Assembly (NCBI RefSeq): GCF_030816485.1
Contig: NZ_JAUSYC010000001.1
Span: 1,736,001 to 1,800,000 of the forward strand
DNA: 64,000 bases
From: Arthrobacter sp. B1I2
GTDB taxonomy: Bacteria > Actinomycetota > Actinomycetes > Actinomycetales > Micrococcaceae
Direction: 5' to 3'
A model generated the notes under the pieces. That model was not told the DNA's origin. It saw only the letters and a program-made list of their open reading frames with translations, and did not search any database. The position numbers and the translations under genes are program-made. Shown here piece by piece: positions 16,555 to 23,997 of the stretch (within the stretch, counting starts at the first letter, position 1; every line of letters starts with the position of its first letter).

Positions 16555-16603
16555 CGCAAATTCCCTGGCGCGGCCCAAGTTTCGACGCGTCAGGGAATTT
16601 GCG
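16555..16603. repeat. Inverted repeat after the 58-residue ORF
   Basis: CGCAAATTCCCTG at 16555-16567 pairs perfectly with CAGGGAATTTGCG at 16591-16603, and a further CAATTTGCGCGTC copy lies at 16613-16625. The GAGGACCCGCA motif is also doubled just upstream. It sits between converging genes and may be a terminator, but its sequence differs from the five-copy hairpin family. Confidence 0.6.
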
Positions 16604-16639
16604 CGTCAGCCTGCAATTTGCGCGTCGACTGGGTCACCC

Positions 16640-17884
16640 TCAGGAGCCGGGCCGTCCCGGCCACTGCTTGCCCGCCCACGGGTCGTAGTCCGCGATGAGT
16701 TCCTCCTGTGCAGGGCGTTCGGCCTCAGGTACGTGCTGCAGGTTCACCCGCACCCGGTACCAGAGCGAGCTGGACCCGCGCATCCCGTCAACCAGGACAT
16801 CAGCGGGCTCAAGGGCAGGCACGACGCCGGCGTGCCGGGACTTCCATTCGTCGAGCGCCGCGAGCGCTTCCGGCTTTGTCCTGGTCCGGGCCACTTCGAT
16901 GAGCGGCATCAGCGACTGCCGGCGTCCGGATCCGTTGCCGCTGCGCGGGTCTTTCTCCGCCGGGCCCAGCTTTTCGGCAAGCGCCAGGAGGCCATCCAGC
17001 CTGCCCATTGCGCCGTCAATGCCGGCATGCGGGTCCCCAATCTCCGCGAACCTCTCCAGCACGGTGGGCACCGTAAACTGCTCCGGCCGCGCAGTGCGCA
17101 CCTCTTCCCAGGTGAGTGGGGTGGAGACCCGGGCATCGGGCAGCGGCCTGATGGAGTAGGCAGAGGCAACGGTGCGGTCCTTGGCGTTCTGGTTGAAGTC
17201 CACGAACACGCTTTCGCCGCGTTCCTCCTTCCACCACCGTGCGGTGGCCAGGCCGGGAGCCCGGTTTTCCACCTCCCGGGCCAGGGTTTCGGCAGCGAGC
17301 CGGACATCCCGGTAGGACCAGTCCGTGGCGATGCGCACCAGGATGTGCAGCCCGCGCGATCCGCTGGTCTTCGGCCAACCCACCAGGCCCGCGTCGTCCA
17401 GGACCTCCTGCGCCACGTATGCCACGTCCACGATCTGGGACCAGTCCACGCCCGGCATGGGGTCCAGGTCCACGCGGAGTTCGTCCGGGTGTTCAAGGTC
17501 CTCGGCGCGGACCGGGTGCGGGTTCAGGTCCAGGCAGCCGAGGTTTATCACCCAGGCCAGGCCGGCCGCATCGCGGATCACTGCCTCCTCGGCTGAGGTC
17601 CCCGACGCGTAGTGCAGTGTGGTGGTGTCGATGAAGGGCGGGTGGTTCTCCGGCACACGCTTTTGGAAGAACGGCTCCGCGTCGATGCCCTTGGGAAACC
17701 GCTTGAGCACCATCGGCCGGCCGCCCGCACCCCGCAGCGCCCCGTCCGCCACCGCCAGGTAATACCGCACCAGGTCGAGCTTGGTCAGCCCGGGCTCCGG
17801 GAATACCACCTTGTCCGGGCTTGAGATCCGGACTTTAGTTCCATCCACATCGAGAACCTCGGGCGGCGTCTTTGACGGAGTCAT
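16640..17884 (-). CDS. ligD: LigD-type polymerase domain protein (NHEJ primase-polymerase)
   Basis: The 414-residue protein is a stand-alone polymerase domain of the archaeo-eukaryotic primase type found in bacterial LigD. Visible family markers are SSPDKVVFPEPGLTKLDLV near residue 22, FFQKRVPENHPPF near 72, the catalytic RVDLDPMPGVDW with its two acidic residues near 137-141, and SGSRGLHILVRI near 173. The segment NAKDRTVASAYSIRP lies near 233. No ligase or nuclease domain and no Ku gene is in the window, so it may act with partners elsewhere. It lies 31 bp after the 8-oxoguanine deaminase gene on the same strand, which is an odd placement within a purine island. Confidence 0.88.
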   Translation of the reverse strand: MTPSKTPPEVLDVDGTKVRISSPDKVVFPEPGLTKLDLVRYYLAVADGALRGAGGRPMVLKRFPKGIDAEPFFQKRVPENHPPFIDTTTLHYASGTSAEEAVIRDAAGLAWVINLGCLDLNPHPVRAEDLEHPDELRVDLDPMPGVDWSQIVDVAYVAQEVLDDAGLVGWPKTSGSRGLHILVRIATDWSYRDVRLAAETLAREVENRAPGLATARWWKEERGESVFVDFNQNAKDRTVASAYSIRPLPDARVSTPLTWEEVRTARPEQFTVPTVLERFAEIGDPHAGIDGAMGRLDGLLALAEKLGPAEKDPRSGNGSGRRQSLMPLIEVARTRTKPEALAALDEWKSRHAGVVPALEPADVLVDGMRGSSSLWYRVRVNLQHVPEAERPAQEELIADYDPWAGKQWPGRPGS

Positions 17885-17915
17885 GGCGCCACGCTAGCAG
17901 TTGGCGCCTTACGCG

Positions 17916-19280
17916 TCAGCCGTTAACCAGGCGCCGTGCCGCGGCCGAATGTTCCGCGATCAGCCCGGCCATGTCCAGTCCAGGGATCCGTCCGTCCACC
18001 ACCCGCCACTGCCCTCCCACCATCACCCGGTCTGCCCGGTCGGCGGCGCACAGGAGGAGTGCGGCAATGGGGTCGTGGCTGCCGGAAAAACGCAGGTCAT
18101 CGAGCTTGAACAGTGCCAGGTCCGCCTGCATCCCTGGTGCCAGCCGACCCAGCCCGGGCCGTCCCAGGACGGCCGCAGATCCGCTGGTGGCCCAGCCCAG
18201 TGCCCGCTCCACCGGCACGTCGGCCCCGTAGCGCAGCCGCTGGAGATAGAGGGCCTGCCGCGCTTCCAGGATCATGTTGGAGGCATCGTTCGACGCCGAG
18301 CCGTCCACGCCCAGCCCCACCGGGACGCCGGCGTCCTCCAGCTCCAGGACCCGGGCGGTGCCTGACGCCAGCCGCATGTTGGAGGTGGGGCAATGCGCGA
18401 CGGCGGTCCCCGCGGCACCGAGGCGGGTGACCTCCGCGTCGCTGAAGTGGATGCCGTGCCCCAGCCAGGTGCGGTCCGTCAGCCAGCCCACGCTGTCCAG
18501 GTAATCCACCGTCCGCAGGCCGAACCGTTCCCGGCAGAAGTCCTCCTCGTCCAGGGTTTCGGCCAAGTGGGTGTGCAGCCGGACGTCGAGCCGCTCAGCA
18601 AGCGCAGCGCTTTCGGCCATGGTCTCCCTCGTCACCGAGAACGGCGAACAGGGCGCCATGGCAATCTGGATCACGGCGTCGTCGCCGCGCTCGTGGTACT
18701 GGCCAACCAGCCGCTCGCTGTCCGCCAGCACCACCTCCGGCGCCTGGACGGTGGACTGGGGCGGGAGGCCGCCGTCGTCCGTTCCCAGGGTCATGGACCC
18801 GCGCGTCAAGGTCGCCCGCATCCCCAGCCGCCGTACCGCCCCGACCTCGATGTCCACCGCATCTTCAAGGCCGGCGGGAAAGAGATAGTGGTGGTCGGCG
18901 GCGGTTGTGCAGCCGGAGAGCAGCAGCTCGGCAAGGGCCACCGTGGCGGCCAGTTCCAGGTCCTTCGGCGTAAGCCGGGCCCACACCGGATAGAGGTTCT
19001 GCAGCCAGGGGAACAGCGGTGCATTGGCCACCGGCCCCCAGGCGCGGGTGAGGGTCTGGTAGAAGTGGTGGTGCGTGTTGATCAGGCCGGGCAGGATGAC
19101 GTGGCTGCCGGCGTCGAACGTTTCGGTGCAGGGTGCGGACGGCTGTTGCCCCGCGGCCAGTACTTCGGTGATGACGCCGTCGCTGACCACCAGGCCGCCC
19201 GAGGCGTCGAGGCTGTTGGCCGTGAAGGCTGCCAGGGGGTTCCGGATCCAGAGCCGGGAATCGGGATGGGGCTGGGGCAT
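17916..19280 (-). CDS. 8-oxoguanine deaminase (amidohydrolase family)
   Basis: The 454-residue amidohydrolase has the metal site NTHHHFYQTLTRAWG near residues 66-80, HTHLAET near 220, LGHGIHFSDAEV near 255 and VDGSASNDASNM near 310. This set matches 8-oxoguanine deaminases, which convert 8-oxoguanine or related purines to urate, more closely than S-adenosylhomocysteine deaminases or TrzN. A role feeding urate to the nearby urate oxidase fits. The ATG at 19280 (MPQPHPDSRLWIRNP) has AGGACC upstream. It is divergent from guanine deaminase across 401 bp. Confidence 0.85.
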   Translation of the reverse strand: MPQPHPDSRLWIRNPLAAFTANSLDASGGLVVSDGVITEVLAAGQQPSAPCTETFDAGSHVILPGLINTHHHFYQTLTRAWGPVANAPLFPWLQNLYPVWARLTPKDLELAATVALAELLLSGCTTAADHHYLFPAGLEDAVDIEVGAVRRLGMRATLTRGSMTLGTDDGGLPPQSTVQAPEVVLADSERLVGQYHERGDDAVIQIAMAPCSPFSVTRETMAESAALAERLDVRLHTHLAETLDEEDFCRERFGLRTVDYLDSVGWLTDRTWLGHGIHFSDAEVTRLGAAGTAVAHCPTSNMRLASGTARVLELEDAGVPVGLGVDGSASNDASNMILEARQALYLQRLRYGADVPVERALGWATSGSAAVLGRPGLGRLAPGMQADLALFKLDDLRFSGSHDPIAALLLCAADRADRVMVGGQWRVVDGRIPGLDMAGLIAEHSAAARRLVNG

Positions 19281-19395
19281 GGGAGGTCCTGTTCTGAGGG
19301 CGGTGGCATTAATCCAGCTCAGTGAGGTCCTGTCTGCTGATCCAGGTGCCGCGGCTGCGGGCAGCGGCGGGTGGGATTCAGACTAGGGATCAAGC

Positions 19396-19528
19396 CTGAC
19401 CTGCGTCAACGTCTGCAGAATGTGACCGGCCGGCCGGCACATCCGTGAAAAGGCCGAAACATGGATTTCACATAGCGAAATTAAATTTCCAGAAAACTAT
19501 GGCGTGGCCCACAAAGCGGTGCTAATCT
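19396..19528. promoter_or_regulatory. Divergent control region of the deaminase genes
   Basis: This part of the 401-bp gap holds a CRP-like core, CTGA-CCTGCG-TCAA at 19396-19409, and an inverted repeat, ATTTC-N7-GAAAT, at 19465-19481. An extended -10-like TGCTAATCT lies at 19520-19528 and points toward guanine deaminase. The inverted repeat is placed just upstream of the expected -35 and resembles the operator at 16304-16320. All assignments rest on position and sequence only. Confidence 0.35.
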
Positions 19529-19556
19529 CGATTCTGCCAAAGGCGGGCGCCCGAAC

Positions 19557-19663
19557 CCGGGAAGCTATCTACCAGGCGCAACTTAACCTTCACAGCACAT
19601 GCTGAAGCCTGGTAACCGTTCGCACCTGGTTCTACTGGTCCTGCACGGCAACAGGCTTCCCGG
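19557..19663 (+). ncRNA. Candidate structured leader RNA upstream of guanine deaminase
   Basis: A closing helix pairs CCGGGAAGC (19557-19565) with GCTTCCCGG (19655-19663). Inside, ACCAGGC (19571-19577) pairs with GCCTGGT (19607-19613) and encloses a small CAGC/GCTG hairpin. A second CCTGGT at 19625-19630 could pair with the same ACCAGG, giving two exclusive folds. The Shine-Dalgarno AAAGGAAG lies just after the closing helix. This looks like a riboswitch or other structured leader, but I cannot match it to a known class. Confidence 0.4.
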
Positions 19664-19681
19664 CAAAAAGGAAGTCGCATC

Positions 19682-20176
19682 ATGAGTACCACCGTCACGG
19701 CCGAACAGTTTTTGGCCCGCTCCATCCGGCTGGCAACGGCCAACGTCCTCAACAGCGGCGGCCCCTTCGGCGCCATGATCGTCACGGCGGAGGGGCAAAC
19801 GTTCGACGGCGTCAACCGCGTCACAGCGGACAACGACCCCACAGCCCACGCCGAAGTCACCGCCATCCGCAACGCCTGCCGCGAACTGGGCACCTTCGAC
19901 CTCACCGGCGCAGTCCTCTACACCAGCTGCGAGCCATGCCCCATGTGCCTGGCCTCCGCGCTCTGGGCCCGGGTGGGCCGCGTGGTCTACGCGGCCGACC
20001 GCCACGACGCCGCCTCCGTCGGGTTCGACGACGCCGTCTTCTACGAATACTTCGAAAACCAGGACAGGGACTCCCTGATGCCGGTCTCCAGGCTGGAACT
20101 GGGCGATCCCCATGCCCCGGCCCCGCTGGAGCCGTTCAACACCTGGAACGCGCTCGAATCCAGGATCGATTACTAG
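19682..20176 (+). CDS. guaD: Guanine deaminase (cytidine-deaminase fold)
   Basis: The 164-residue zinc enzyme converts guanine to xanthine. The zinc and proton-shuttle motif HAEVTAIRNAC is near residue 60, and PCPMCLASALWARVGRVVYA is near 85-104. The tail YEYFENQDRDSLMPVSRLEL is typical of the GuaD branch rather than TadA. The ATG at 19682 follows AAAGGAAG. It starts an operon that runs through the AzgA-like permease (9 bp gap), XdhC and xanthine dehydrogenase, so guanine can be deaminated and then oxidised to urate. Confidence 0.9.
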   Translation: MSTTVTAEQFLARSIRLATANVLNSGGPFGAMIVTAEGQTFDGVNRVTADNDPTAHAEVTAIRNACRELGTFDLTGAVLYTSCEPCPMCLASALWARVGRVVYAADRHDAASVGFDDAVFYEYFENQDRDSLMPVSRLELGDPHAPAPLEPFNTWNALESRIDY

Positions 20177-20185
20177 GCGGCTGGG

Positions 20186-21726
20186 ATGACCATCCTGGAC
20201 CACTCCCACGAGGAGCAGCCGGCTCCAACCACCAGCACCTCCCGGCGGGCCCCCCGCACGCCGGCGCAGGGACCACAGACACCCCAGCCGCCGGCGTCGG
20301 AATCCTTTGTGGACCGGTTCTTCCAGGTCACCCGGCGCGGCTCAACCCTTGCCCGTGAATTCCGCGGCGGCCTGGTCACCTTCTTCACCATGGCGTACAT
20401 CGTCATCCTGAACCCCCTGATCCTCGGCGGGTTCAGCGCGGACAACGCCCCCACAGACGTCGCCGGCGGCTGGCTCTCCGCCGCACAGGTAGGCGCCGTC
20501 ACCGGACTCACCGCCGGCGTCATGACCATCCTCTTCGGCCTGATCGCCAACCTGCCGTTCGGGCTCGCTGCCGGCCTGGGCATCAACTCCTTCCTGGCCG
20601 TCTCGGTGATCCAGGAAGTCACCTGGCCCGAGGCCATGGGCCTGGTGGTGATCAACGGCCTCCTGATCGTCCTCTTCGGCGTCACCGGAGCCCGGACCGC
20701 CATCTTCCGGGCCGTCCCCAAGGAACTGAAGGCCGCCATTACCGTGGGCATCGGCCTGTTCATCGCCTTCATCGGCTTCGTGGACTCCGGCTTCGTCCGG
20801 CCCACCGCAGGCGGTCCACCGGTCCAGCTGGGCGACGGCGGCTCCATTACCTCCGTGCCCACGCTCGTGTTCGTCGTCGGTCTTCTGGCCATGGGGATCC
20901 TGGTGGCGCGCAAGGTCCAGGGCGGCCTGCTTATCGGCATCGTCGGCACCACCGTGCTGGCCGCCGTCGTGGAAGCCGTCCTGAAGCTCGGCCCGGCCAG
21001 CGCCACCAACCCCGGCGGCTGGCACCTGAACACCCCGGTCCTGTCCGGCCGGCTGGTCTCGGCACCGGACCTGGGCCTGGTGGGGCAGTTCGACCTGTTC
21101 GGCTCATTCGCCAGGATCGGCGGCCTCGCGGCCACCATGCTGGTGTTCACCCTGGTGTTCACCAACTTCTTCGACGCCATGGGAACCATGACCGGCCTGG
21201 CCAGGAGCGCCGGCGTCGCGCACAAGGACGGTACCTTCCCGAGGCTGAAAGCGGCCTTCATCGTGGAAGGCTTCGGCGCCGTGGCGGGCGGGGCCACCTC
21301 CGGTTCCTCCAACACGGTGTACATCGACTCCGCGCGGGCATCGGCGAAGGGGCGCGGACCGGCCTGGCCTCGGTGGTCACCGGTGTGCTGTTCCTCGGTT
21401 CGATGTTCCTCACCCCGCTCACCAGCGTGGTGCCGCTCGAGGTTGCCGCCGCCGCCCTGGTGGTGGTGGGCGCCATGATGATGGCCCAGATCCGCGAGAT
21501 CAAGTTCACCAAGTTCGCCGTGGCCCTGCCGGCATTCCTCACCATCGTCACCATGCCGCTGAGCTACTCGATCGCCAACGGCATCGGCGTGGGCTTCGTG
21601 AGCTGGGCCGTTATTGGGGCGGCATCCGGCAAGGCGAAAAAGATCCATCCCCTGATGTGGGTGGTCAGCGCCGGGTTCCTGGTGTACTTCGCCCGCGGAC
21701 CGATCAACCACCTGCTGGGCGGCTGA
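20186..21726 (+). pseudogene. AzgA/PbuG-type guanine-hypoxanthine permease, frame broken
   Basis: The full reading, about 513 residues, is an NCS2-superfamily permease of the AzgA group that imports guanine, hypoxanthine or adenine. Markers are FRGGLVTFFTMAYIVILNP near residue 55, GLAAGLGINSFLAV near 130 and FTNFFDAMGTMTGLARSAG near 330. After SGSSNTVYIDS the frame as given turns to ASAKGRGPAW and stops later, whereas the +1 frame continues GIGEGARTGLASVVTGVLF to a normal end at 21726. Total length plus one is a multiple of three, so a single base is missing around 21330-21338. A cluster of Pro/Thr-rich residues precedes the first helix. It lies between guaD and the xanthine dehydrogenase genes. 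Confidence 0.82.
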
Positions 21727-21827
21727 GCGTTGCCCCAACCACTGCCAGGAGCCGGGTCAACGCTTGGCCCGGCCCCTGGCAGGACCGACAATGGAGACCA
21801 CCGCCGCGCGGAAGAAGGAGTGCCGCC

Positions 21828-23075
21828 ATGCTTGATTTGATCCCTTCGCTCGGCCCCTGGATGCCCCGGCTCGCAGGCCAGCCGTTTGCCGTGGCCACCA
21901 TCGCGGCCGCCTCCGGTTCGGTGCCCCGTCCCGTGGGCACGTCCATGCTGGTCACCGAAGCCGGCGAGGTGCTGGGCAGCCTCTCCGGCGGCTGCGTGGA
22001 GGGCGCCGTGGTGGCGCTCGCCCAGGAGGCAATGGACGACGGCGGCACGCGCCTTGAGGCCTTCGGATTCAGTGCCGCGGACGCCTTCGCCGCCGGGCTC
22101 ACCTGTGGGGGAGAACTCGACATCCACATCCAACCCGTGCCGCCCGCCGTGCCGGGCGAAGCTGGGCATCCGCTGCGCACCGCCCTCCGGCACCTCGCTG
22201 AAGCCGGCCCGGACCAACCCGTGGCGCTGGTGCGGGTGCTGGGCAACCCGGGAGGCGGCGCCGTCGTCCTTCAGCATCCGGCCACCTTCCGCCTGGCTGC
22301 GTCCCCGGGGCTGTCATCCCTGCTGCACGGGGAGGCAGTGCTGCAGGTGGAGTCCATCCTGCGCAGCGGCGGCACCGGCCTGGTCCGCCTTCCGCAGCCG
22401 GGGGGCTGCCCTCCGGACCGCGGCGGCCGGGACAGGCACCTTGGGCCCGGGGAACAGGCCATCCTGGTGGAGTCGCGGCTGGCACCGCCGCGGATGCTGG
22501 TGTTCGGCGCCAACGACTTCGGCGCGGCGCTGGTCCCGGCCGCCAAGCTGCTGGGCTATCACGTGACCCTCGTGGATGCCCGCCCGGCCTTTGCGTCACA
22601 GCCCCGTTTTGCCGCCGCCCACCAGGTGGTGGCCGACTGGCCGCACCGGTACCTGGCAGCGGAAGCGGCTGCGGGCCGTACGGACAACCGCACCGTGGCC
22701 GCCGTCCTGACCCACGATCCGAAGTTCGATATCCCGCTGCTGGAAACCGCACTGGCCCTGGACTTCGCGTACGTGGGGGCCATGGGGTCCCGCCGGAGCC
22801 ACCTCCAGCGGGTTGCGGAGCTCCTTAGTGCAGGCGTCCGGCCGGAGCGGATTGCCCGGCTGCACTCACCCATCGGACTGGACCTCGGCGCCGTCACCCC
22901 CGCCGAAGTGGCCGTTTCCGTCACCGCGGAAATTATCGCCGCCCGCAGCCGCACCGCCAGCTGCCTGCCGCTGAGCGAAACTTCCGGCACCATCCACCCG
23001 CACCCCATCCCCCCGCAACCCGCGCCCGCCCCGGCGCCCACAGACTTTGACAGGCAGGAGATCGCATGGACATGA
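21828..23075 (+). CDS. XdhC-family molybdenum cofactor insertion protein
   Basis: The 415-residue protein has the XdhC two-part layout. The N-terminal CoxI-like domain contains PVGTSMLVTEAGEVLGSLSGG and CVEG near residues 40-60 plus TCGGELDIHI near 95. The C-terminal Rossmann domain has MLVFGANDFGAALVPAAKLL near 230 and AYVGAMGSRRSHLQRVAEL near 315. XdhC proteins load and sulfurate the molybdenum cofactor for xanthine dehydrogenase. After about residue 385 there is a Pro/Ala-rich tail not needed for the fold. The ATG at 21828 has GAAGGAG upstream. The stop overlaps the next start by ten bases, so translation of the dehydrogenase is probably coupled. Confidence 0.88.
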   Translation: MLDLIPSLGPWMPRLAGQPFAVATIAAASGSVPRPVGTSMLVTEAGEVLGSLSGGCVEGAVVALAQEAMDDGGTRLEAFGFSAADAFAAGLTCGGELDIHIQPVPPAVPGEAGHPLRTALRHLAEAGPDQPVALVRVLGNPGGGAVVLQHPATFRLAASPGLSSLLHGEAVLQVESILRSGGTGLVRLPQPGGCPPDRGGRDRHLGPGEQAILVESRLAPPRMLVFGANDFGAALVPAAKLLGYHVTLVDARPAFASQPRFAAAHQVVADWPHRYLAAEAAAGRTDNRTVAAVLTHDPKFDIPLLETALALDFAYVGAMGSRRSHLQRVAELLSAGVRPERIARLHSPIGLDLGAVTPAEVAVSVTAEIIAARSRTASCLPLSETSGTIHPHPIPPQPAPAPAPTDFDRQEIAWT

Positions 23076-23995
23076 ACACCATCGAGGCGGTGGTCCGCAC
23101 CACCGACCCCGGCCAATGGCGCGACGGCGACGCCTGGCTGGCCGGCGGGACGGTCCTTTTCTCCTACGGCAGTTACGCCTTCGGGCCGCAGCCGCTCAAA
23201 CGGCTCCTGGACCTCGGCGCAGCAGGCTGGACGCCCATGACCGTCACCGACGACGGGATTGAGCTCGCCGCCACCTGCACCATCACCGAGCTGTACGGCC
23301 TTCCCGCCGCACCGGAAACATCCGGCAGGGCCTGGCCGGCGCTGGACCTGGTCCGCGCATGTTGTGACTCCTTCGTGGCCTCCTTCAAGGTATGGAACAT
23401 GTCCACCGTGGGCGGCAACATCTGCACCTCACTTCCCGCCGGGCCAATCACCTCCCTCTGCGCCGGGCTGGACGGCACGGCCACCATCCTGGCTCCCGGC
23501 GGCGGCAGCCGCACCGTCCCGGTGGCGGACTTCATCACCGGTGACGCCAGGAACTGCCTGGCACCCGGCGAACTGCTCCGCAGCGTCCACCTCCCGGCGT
23601 CGGCCCTTTCCGCCCGCGTGGCGTTCCGCCGCCTGTCGCTGAGCAACCTGGGCCGGTCCGGGGTGCTGCTGATTGGAACGCTCGACGGCGGGACCTCCCT
23701 GGTCCTCACGGTCACCGCGGCCACCAAGCGGCCCGTGCAGCTGCGCTTCGACGACGTGCCGGCGGCGCACCACCTGGCGGCGGCGCTTGACGCCGCAATC
23801 CCCGCCGCGCTCTACCACGATGACATCCACGGACTTCCCGCCTGGCGCCGGGACATGACCTACCTCCTCGCCGAGGAGATCCGCGCTGAACTCGCCGCCC
23901 CGGAAGGAGCCCCCGGTCTTCAAATCTCCGGTGATTTCTGGCCGCCGCACGCCCTGCCCGGGCAGGCCGGCGACGCACTCTTGAAAGGGGCCTGA
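23066..23995 (+). CDS. Xanthine dehydrogenase, FAD-binding subunit
   Basis: The 309-residue protein is a CoxM/XdhB-type FAD subunit. It contains AWLAGGTVLFSYGSYAF near residue 25, the FAD phosphate loop WNMSTVGGNICTSLPAGP near 113-130, and RRLSLSNLGRSG near 195, where the isoalloxazine-side residues lie. It transfers electrons from the 2Fe-2S centres to NAD+ or oxygen. The ATG at 23066 lies inside the last codons of the XdhC gene; a second in-frame ATG two codons later is possible. The next gene begins two bases after its stop. Confidence 0.88.
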   Translation: MDMNTIEAVVRTTDPGQWRDGDAWLAGGTVLFSYGSYAFGPQPLKRLLDLGAAGWTPMTVTDDGIELAATCTITELYGLPAAPETSGRAWPALDLVRACCDSFVASFKVWNMSTVGGNICTSLPAGPITSLCAGLDGTATILAPGGGSRTVPVADFITGDARNCLAPGELLRSVHLPASALSARVAFRRLSLSNLGRSGVLLIGTLDGGTSLVLTVTAATKRPVQLRFDDVPAAHHLAAALDAAIPAALYHDDIHGLPAWRRDMTYLLAEEIRAELAAPEGAPGLQISGDFWPPHALPGQAGDALLKGA

Positions 23996-23997
23996 AC

